The position numbers were made by a program, and so were the translations under genes. 64,000 nt of DNA from positions 14,936,712 through 15,000,711 of the forward strand of contig NC_030679.2 of assembly GCF_000004195.4 (NCBI RefSeq). The letters are read 5' to 3'. Of the stretch, positions 56,837 to 64,000 are shown one piece after another. Numbering within the stretch: the first letter of the stretch is position 1; each line of letters starts with the position of its first letter. This DNA comes from Xenopus tropicalis (lineage: Eukaryota; Chordata; Amphibia; Anura; Pipidae). Under the pieces are notes generated by a model. The model saw nothing but the letters and a program-made list of their open reading frames with translations, had not been told where the DNA came from and made no database searches.

Positions 56837-59800
56837 TTAAAAACAAAAAGCAAAGTAGCAAAAGTGCTAGGGCTTTCAGTCTAGAACTGTTATTCACAAC
56901 CAGTGGCACGTGAGCAATATGTGCTCACCACTCGCACTGATGTTGCTTCCAGTGGCCTAAAAGTAAGTGCCTATTTTTAAATTTCTGGCTTGAGGGCATG
57001 TTTTATAGGAATAATAATATTATAACCTTTATTTGGCATCTTCAAGAAATGTTTTTATGCTTATACCCAAGATCTCCATAGGCCTATTTGTATGGCATCA
57101 TTGTTTGACAATAATCTTGACCCCAAACATGTGAAACAACAGATAATTGGCCCATGACATAATTTGAGATGCCACTTGAGGGTCTGTGTATCCATTGTCT
57201 GAAAACAACTTTCCATCGCCAACAATTTATATGTCATTTGTATCTATCGTTTGCATGGCTATAGCCCTTCCAATGCTCATGACTAGGATATTTATAATTT
57301 ATGTATTCTGTGATTTATTGCTCAGCAGAGCACTATGTTAAGGCTTTCTGTCTGGCAAATTAATTAGTGTGAACTCTGCAAATGACACATCACTAACTCA
57401 ATATTTTAAAAACATAAAATAAACTATTCAGCCTCTACGCTTTGCTAATGAATTCTAACATTTATAGGAACATTCTGTGTTGAACTATCATATGAAGAAC
57501 TTTCATTACGGGTGAGTCAGGTAACAAGGCAATGGGCCTGTCTGCGGTTAATTATAGGGGTGCATGTAAAAGTCAAGTGCTCTGCCGCATATGGTGACTT
57601 CTTGTCTAATTGCCTTTACCTTGTTTTGTTTAAAATTGCTGCTTATATTTGTAACACCCAGTTGGGAACGACAGTGGGCAACATTTGTTCTGTATCTTTT
57701 AGGGATCAATTGACAGTTTTTACCATCAGTGCTATAAAAATGGACCCAAAACTTTGTGGTTGTGATGGAATTGTTCTCTGCATGATTCCCTGTTGGACAG
57801 TCACAATTGCCCTCCAGTACCAATGCTAACCACGTAGACACTACCAGTGCATGTTTGGCCTCATAGTTATGGCTTAGAAATACTTACTGCCATGATTCCA
57901 AGTGATAAACTTCTGATCACAGGAAGCACCACGCTCACAGTGAGTTAATAAAACGAACAAAGTTTGCTATAGGCTATATCACCGATTTCAACTAAGGATG
58001 CCATTTTCTATAACAAAACATACTTGCCTGCATGGAAAAGAGGAGGACATAAAGAGGAAATCGGGTGGGGATTCAGTGGTTAGGCCAATTTGTCCAGTTT
58101 GTCCAATTTGTCCAGTCATTTGGCTGACGCCCAGCCAGACCACCTCCACCCCACACTACTGTTGGAACTTTTATCCCCTGTTGCTTGATCTCTAACTTTA
58201 ACCCTGCCAATTGCTAATTCTTCTTTACTTACCCTGCCGGTTGCCTGCTCCCTCTCTTCCCCTACCAGTCACCCTTTCTAAATTCAGCCCCCCTACACCC
58301 TATTATAGGCCCCGCCCTATGGGGATGGGGGGGAGCTGGGAGAAGGAATTAGGGCAAATCAGGGCAGGCCAGGGGCAAAGCCACCATTGATTACAAAATT
58401 ACTGGCACACTCATTGCTCATAAATTTCTTATACTGGCCCTAGCCTTGGCTGATATTTTACAAGGCCATGGCCACCCTAATGGCAAACAATCAGCAGATA
58501 ACTTTAAAGGTCATCACCAAATATCTGAATAGTTGCTAAGAGTTTCTAAACTGGAAAAAATTTTGCACTTTTAATTACGTTCCTCCAGACTAGGCTATTT
58601 CTTGGCCTGCAGATAAACGCCGACGCATGGAATCAATAGCTTAGTCCATAGTACTCATTCATTGTTGAACACTCAATCAGCCTAACAGTATGACTCAGTA
58701 TGAGTCATTCACAGCAGGAAACATTGGTAAGTTGAGGAAAACCCTAAACTATAGGGAATACAGTGATTAAACATAGCCGAAAAGATTTAAGTAGCCACTA
58801 CCATTTGGGCCCATTTCTATAAACATGGCACTGCCTTTTGCCATACAGCAAATACTCCATGAATTTAATGGCCTTGTGTCTGACAAGCCAGACACCAAAT
58901 CAGCCAACACAAATAAGCTACTAGCTACTAATGAATACCCTGGAACAGCACAGTGACAATACCCCAGCATGCAGTGTGTGGACATAAATGCAATCTTTTG
59001 GGACACATGCAACATATTTTAAGAGGTTTTTCCCTCCCCAGTACCTAACCTGGTTAAAGGCAATGATGCAATGGAAATAACCAAGCAACAGGCTTTGTAC
59101 CATACACAATATAATTAATTATTTAATGAGCACTAAGGGATGTGAATTTGCTATAGCCCTTGTGTTTGGGGTATACTTGACTCATTATGATTACGGTGGC
59201 TCGTTTCTATTAGAAGGTGAAAAGACAATGCTCAGAAGAGCCAAACACAGTTCCATTGACTTCTACAAGGCTTTGGCCTTCTCTTCTGGCAAATTAACTA
59301 AATGGATCTAATACATTCCATTGGTTCTTCAGGAAACGTTAATGTCATACAAAGGGTTAAACTACTTTTATTTCCAGCAACAATATTTCTTTTCCAGAGT
59401 GTTCTTTCATGTACTGTATAGCAGGACGGATTTCCTTTAGCCATCTGTTCTGATCTGGCTAAATAATCCGCCTTTTATCAAATATCTGGTATGAACAATT
59501 AATAAGGTTAGAAGATGGGCTTCTCCCCAGGGATCATCATATTTGAAGAGAAACACTTTTTTTCAGATATTATATATAGTTTTCTATATTACTGAATGGA
59601 AGCTCTTCTGCTGAACTGAATTATAGCCCTGCATTATCCTTGTATGATCAGAATGAAGAAGAACAAGCCCATTACATGCCAGGGATTGCATAAAAAATAA
59701 TGGCTTGCAGATCGGGGCTGTAAAGCAGAGGATTCATCAGGAGGCCTGGATTAATCCAGTAGCGCTAAGATATTTTTTAATATTGCCTTTGCTAATACAT

Positions 59801-60450
59801 CAGGTTTTTGGCAGACGATTAAGAAGCCAAGATGCAATTCAGCAGCTATTATTCTTTCATGTAGCCGGTGCCACATAAATACACTTGTATACGGGATGTG
59901 AGTCTTATATCTAGGATCGGTTTGGGCTAAAGGGGAAGTAATATTTCTACAAACAGTCATCTTATAAGAAAATACCCATTTAATCTTCTTGTTTGACTTT
60001 TTTTATTCTTAGTATTTTTGAATTGGCCTTTTTAAGGCAAAAAATGTATTTTGAGGCTTTTTTTCATTTTATAATTAGATTTTCTACATGTTTTTATTTG
60101 CATTATTTATGTTACTTGACTTCCTGTTCAGGAACTTTTATTCATCCTCCTGCTTTCACACTACTGCCTGGTTGCTAGGGTAACTGTCCGTAAGGACCCA
60201 TTATTGATTTCAATTCCTAACTAAAGCTGAGTTGCAAAAATAATTAAACAGACCAAATGCCATTATTCTAGCTATATTTTACATCGATATTCATTTTAAG
60301 GCAATAGTTATGTTAGATCATGTGACACATTCAAAGTTGCCACCATGGGCATTTGTGGCAAAAAGCTGGTATAGCTTATGGGATGAATGTAATGAAAGGC
60401 ACAGACTGCCCAGATCTAGTGATTCTTAGCAGCCAACCAATTTACTTTAA
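56837..60450. other. No gene seen
   Basis: A small tandem TTTGTCCAG/TTTGTCCAA motif occurs near 58088-58120. Opposing 97-105-codon frames at 57512-57841 overlap and show no domain. The rest is unique-looking. Confidence 0.4.
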
Positions 60451-60935
60451 AGGAGACATATCATATAAAATTAAGAATGTACCGGTGAATTATACTCCTC
60501 TAAATATATAAGGATTGTGCTTAAAAAAGTTATGTTTCGGACTGATTTATTGGGAAATTCCCCCAAAATCCCACTGGCTGAATTCTCTGGATGTGCAGGG
60601 GAGCCGGCGGCACAGAGCACACTGCACTGTAGGATAGGAACCAATCAGCAGCTAGGCTGACCTGATAGGGAACTGAAGCCTGTCTTTGCTTGTGTGAGTG
60701 CAGGACTGTGATTGGCTCTCCCCCTCCTACTGTGCTTCTGGCAGGGACTGTTAGGACACGCCCACTCTTCATTTGAAACACGGACAGAGAAGTGATAGGA
60801 TCTATAGGGAGCTCCAATAAAGGGGCCATTGTTACAGATAGGAATAATTTTTAGCCCAAAGTAAAAGCAGCACCATATATTATTCATAATTGCCTACAAA
60901 ATTTGGGTTTGTCCCATTTATCCAATATGTCTGCT
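60451..60935. mobile_element. TTAA-flanked short element, 485 bp
   Basis: TTAA at 60447-60450 and 60936-60939 flanks AGGAGACATATCATATAAAA on the left and, read inward from the right, AGCAGACATATTGGATAAAT. These form a recognisable imperfect inverted repeat. The interior contains paired CCAATCAGCAGC and GTGATTGGCTC words. There is no transposase frame. It belongs with the TTAA, AAAGG-ended family group common in Xenopus. Confidence 0.85.
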
Positions 60936-60939
60936 TTAA

Positions 60940-61719
60940 GATGCACAGATATACCATGTTACTTTTTAATATGTAGAGGGAGGAGCCAGAATCTTTCTTT
61001 TTTTTTTTCATTAACAAAGTTATAATTACTCACATATATTTTATGGCAAGAAATAATACATGTGAATATTTTCAAAACCGCAGCATGTAAAAGACCCCAC
61101 AGCGGCACTTTGCCCATAAAGCTAAAGCTTTGGTGCTCAAATTTCTATATATATATAGTATACCGGAATTTACACCTACATTTTACACCACAACGGACTT
61201 AGCAGTGTTAAGTGTTTAAAATCAGTGAGCGCAGAAAACCATATGGAAACATATATGCATTGATTAGGGCTGCAGGGAATCCAGGACATAGCTGGGCCAG
61301 GTAGTATTGGGACTCACTCAGTCCACATGGCACCCCTGGTGCACCGGACCACCTCCCCTATTGATAGCCCTCAACCTGTCACACCAGCCATGTGCCTCAT
61401 CTGCTTACCTGTGGTACCAGCCTGGATCCAAGATTTGAATTGGGCGTAATTTTTGCAAGATCTAGTATGACTGAAAGCTTATGGCAAAGGCAAATAAGGA
61501 CATTGGTTGCCCATGGGAAATATGCCAAATACGTGCCATTAGAATCACCACATGTAAATCATTTTTCATTTGACAATCCTAGTAGATTCAAGTGGCAAGG
61601 TGTCTTCTGATTTGTCTCCCGTGGAACTGGTATTTTCCTGCGACATGTTCCATTGCCCTTTAAAGTCATATGATTTTGATATGATTGGCAAGCACAAGTC
61701 AACTGACCAGTTTCTTCTT
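60940..61719. other. No gene seen
   Basis: A T-run lies at about 60998-61008 and a short TATA run at 61146-61158. A 72-codon frame at 61392-61610 is featureless. Confidence 0.4.
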
Positions 61720-62400
61720 TAGGTACAAAAAAGTTTGAGTGATACTCAGCGCTAAAGGTGTCCTTGTGCTTAATTACTTTCAGTCTTCAATGTAGACAAT
61801 AAACGTAGTGCTCAAATCTCTTGCTGCTTCCTCCAAAAGAAATACCCCTCTTGAATGGGGTAACATGTGCAGAACCAATGTGTTGGAAGCGCATGAAAAA
61901 TACAAATACAAAATAGTGCAATATGTTTCAAAAGTTAATGAAACTAAAGTGAGCCTATAACTCCAAATAATGACAAAGTGCACATAAAATCCACAAATCG
62001 CAGTGTGATGTAGTTGTACACTCACCAGATGGTAGTTAAGATATGCAGAGATAAATTAAATCCACTGTTGATAGAAGTAGGTTCAAGTTCTCCATTCAAT
62101 TTGGAAAAGCAAAAGATAAAACAGAATATAGTGTATTAACCTTTATTAAAAATAGTCCTGCTGCAGTACAGGCTACTTACAGTATCTGGATACAAAACGT
62201 ATCACAAACAGCTCTACGCATTTCACGTGTCCGCCACGCTTCATCAGGAGCTCCTAGAGCTGTTTGTGATACATTTTGTTCGTAGAGCTGTTTGTGATAC
62301 GTTTTGTAACTTTTGAAACATATTGCACTATTTTGTATTTGTATTTTTCATGCGCTTCCAACACATTGGTCCTGCACATCTTCTTTATGCACAACTGCAA
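61720..62400. repeat. Asymmetric inverted duplication of a dispersed module
   Basis: The outer arms 61866-61937 and 62307-62378 are inverse copies, 71 of 72 bases by eye. The inner arms 62191-62218 and 62281-62308 are a perfect 28-bp inverse match. The right copies are contiguous while the left ones are separated by 253 bp, so one copy lacks about 255 bp, with TA shared at the joint. A 28-bp tandem repeat (62253-62280 and 62281-62308) lies at the turn. The left side includes ACCTTTATTAAAAATAGTCC and CGCTTCATCAGGAGC of the dispersed module. Confidence 0.85.
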
Positions 62401-64000
62401 TTACCAACATAAAAATGAATGTTATTATAAGCCTAGATCTTCATTATCCAAACAAATCACCATCTATGTCAACAAGACAGGGATGCAACCCCTAATCTTA
62501 ATAATACAAATAAACAAGTCCCTGTACATCCCCCTTAGCTGTAAATATCTTCCACCCGCCCTTAATATTCATTTAAGCCCTCTAATTTACTGCAAATTGT
62601 ACAGTAGAGTAGCAAGATTGCCTTTGTATTGATGAGCCGGCCACTCCGGCAGCTGAATTTATAGCCCAGGCTTATTCTGGCTGTGTGTTGGAAACATTTA
62701 TTTTCTGGCATGTGCGCACGTTGGGTGTTTTCTGTCTGCCTCTTTGATTAATAGGAGCTGCATTGAGGAGGCAGGTGAAAATTGACTAGAACTGCAAAAT
62801 CATGATATTGTCTGTTTGATATTTTTTTTGAAGATGGTTTCTTTCAGTTCACTTGAGTATAGAACCCTAGAGATGACAGTTGGGTTATAGGTCTTATATC
62901 ACAGTGATCAGCATTTAAGATGATGATACTAAATGGAACAGGTATAGCTCTCTTACTAATGATATATTTAATGGGTTTTCTGAGTCTCAAAGTGGCCCTA
63001 GTAGTCATACATACATATATTATCAGTGTTGTATCTATGTGCCTATAAATTTGGTTCTGTTTATTTCTTTATCCACCATGCATAATAGCTTGATATGGCC
63101 ATGTAAATGGTTTCCATCAGAGCGAGGCCAAGTTGTATTGGCGCCTAAGGCAAATACTATTGTCCGTTGCCCTGCCTGCTGCTTATTTATACCACTCACC
63201 ATCAGTCCGCACACCAAACCTGCCACCAGTTACCCTGATTTATCCCTACTTCTCTTGACTTCTAGACTTTTTCAATTGAGCATCCTACCAACTGCACCCA
63301 ACGCACGTGCCTTTCCTGCCTGCCGCTAGTCCCAACCCTGGTTTCCATTGAGATCTCAAATTATCTACTATTAACTAACAATAAGCAGATTTAGCATATG
63401 TACATGTAATTGTGATGGAACCACAACTGTCTAGGTCTCTTTCTGGCTTGGATGACTCATCTTGCCATGCCAACCATCATCCTACTGAATAGAGTAGACA
63501 ATTTTAGAAGCACTAGCCAATCCATATAACGTGCTCTTCATCGGAGCAAGCTACACATATTCACATATTGACCAGTCTTTCTAAATTAGCTTTAGTAGAT
63601 TTAGTAGGGTGATGGTTGGCAGGTCAACAGGGCATTAATGCCAAAGTCGTGGAAAGGCTAGATCCAATAGGCTAATTCAGTGTAACAGCTTATAGTTTCC
63701 CAGTGGTGACCCAACTGTTGCAGAGATGTGATTTCTTGGGCAAAATGTCTCAAATGGCTATTATGGATATTACGTGCCAGGTCACTTTCTATTATGTGTC
63801 AGATGACTTCTCTATGGCAATCCATTACTAGTGAGCCACCAGGCTATCATGGGCTGCATCTACTGTATGTTAAGGGTTTCAATTTCTACTTGACAGGGCA
63901 TGCTTGTTACCAACAATGTGAGATTGTTTGCTGTTCCTATCATAACAGAGTGAAATGCTCATTATAGTACAATATTTAAATAGAAAAAAATATGTTTCCC
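62401..64000. other. No gene seen
   Basis: No credible gene up to the window end. Frames of 79-96 codons near 63039 and 63728 show no domain. Confidence 0.4.

Overview
The window looks like intergenic or deep intronic DNA from a clawed frog (genus Xenopus). No host protein-coding exon, tRNA, rRNA or CRISPR array can be supported. The organism call rests on dispersed repeats I recognise from memory as Xenopus-like, not on a database search. These are short non-autonomous DNA transposons with TTAA-type ends (AAAGGAGAA..., GG-CCATACACG...), the CAGGTATGGGA...TCCCATACCTG family with its TTCCGGATAAGGG sub-terminal motif, and a very common LINE-like 3' fragment. Most open frames are chance, low-complexity or tandem-repeat frames.

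The only convincing intact gene is a Tc1-type transposase. It sits in a complete 1594-bp element (27225-28818) with 213-bp terminal inverted repeats, TA target duplications, a TATA box and a 340-codon frame that keeps the DD34E catalytic triad. It landed beside the right end of an older short element.

Layout. 1-5 kb: a hAT-like short element with a perfect 8-bp target duplication, a 34-bp minisatellite, and a CAGGTATGGGA element carrying five internal tandem units. 5-13 kb: diverged duplications, a 248-bp tandem repeat, and a 95-bp tandem repeat interrupted by a short element. 13-16.5 kb: two copies of one dispersed repeat, each with its own expanded 52-bp array. 17.9-22 kb: TTAA-type and foldback elements and a 72-bp repeat. 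22.7-24.9 kb: an 82-bp satellite with a 731-bp higher-order period. 26.3-28.8 kb: a second CAGGTATGGGA element (six units), then the Tc1 element. 30.5-32.4 kb: a third (fifteen units). 34-47 kb: a mosaic of TTAA-type and TA-type palindromic elements and LINE remnants. 50.8-54.2 kb: a strongly folding element, two truncated elements fused together, and a GATA microsatellite. 56-64 kb: a LINE remnant, one more TTAA element and an unusual asymmetric inverted duplication near 62 kb.

Between these lie AT-rich, repeat-poor stretches (about 10.1-10.4, 20.6-20.9, 36.2-36.7, 47.3-47.6 and 53.4-53.6 kb). They have the look of conserved non-coding DNA, but this needs cross-species alignment. The main biology visible is transposon insertion, nesting and decay, and the repeated conversion of transposon interiors into tandem arrays.
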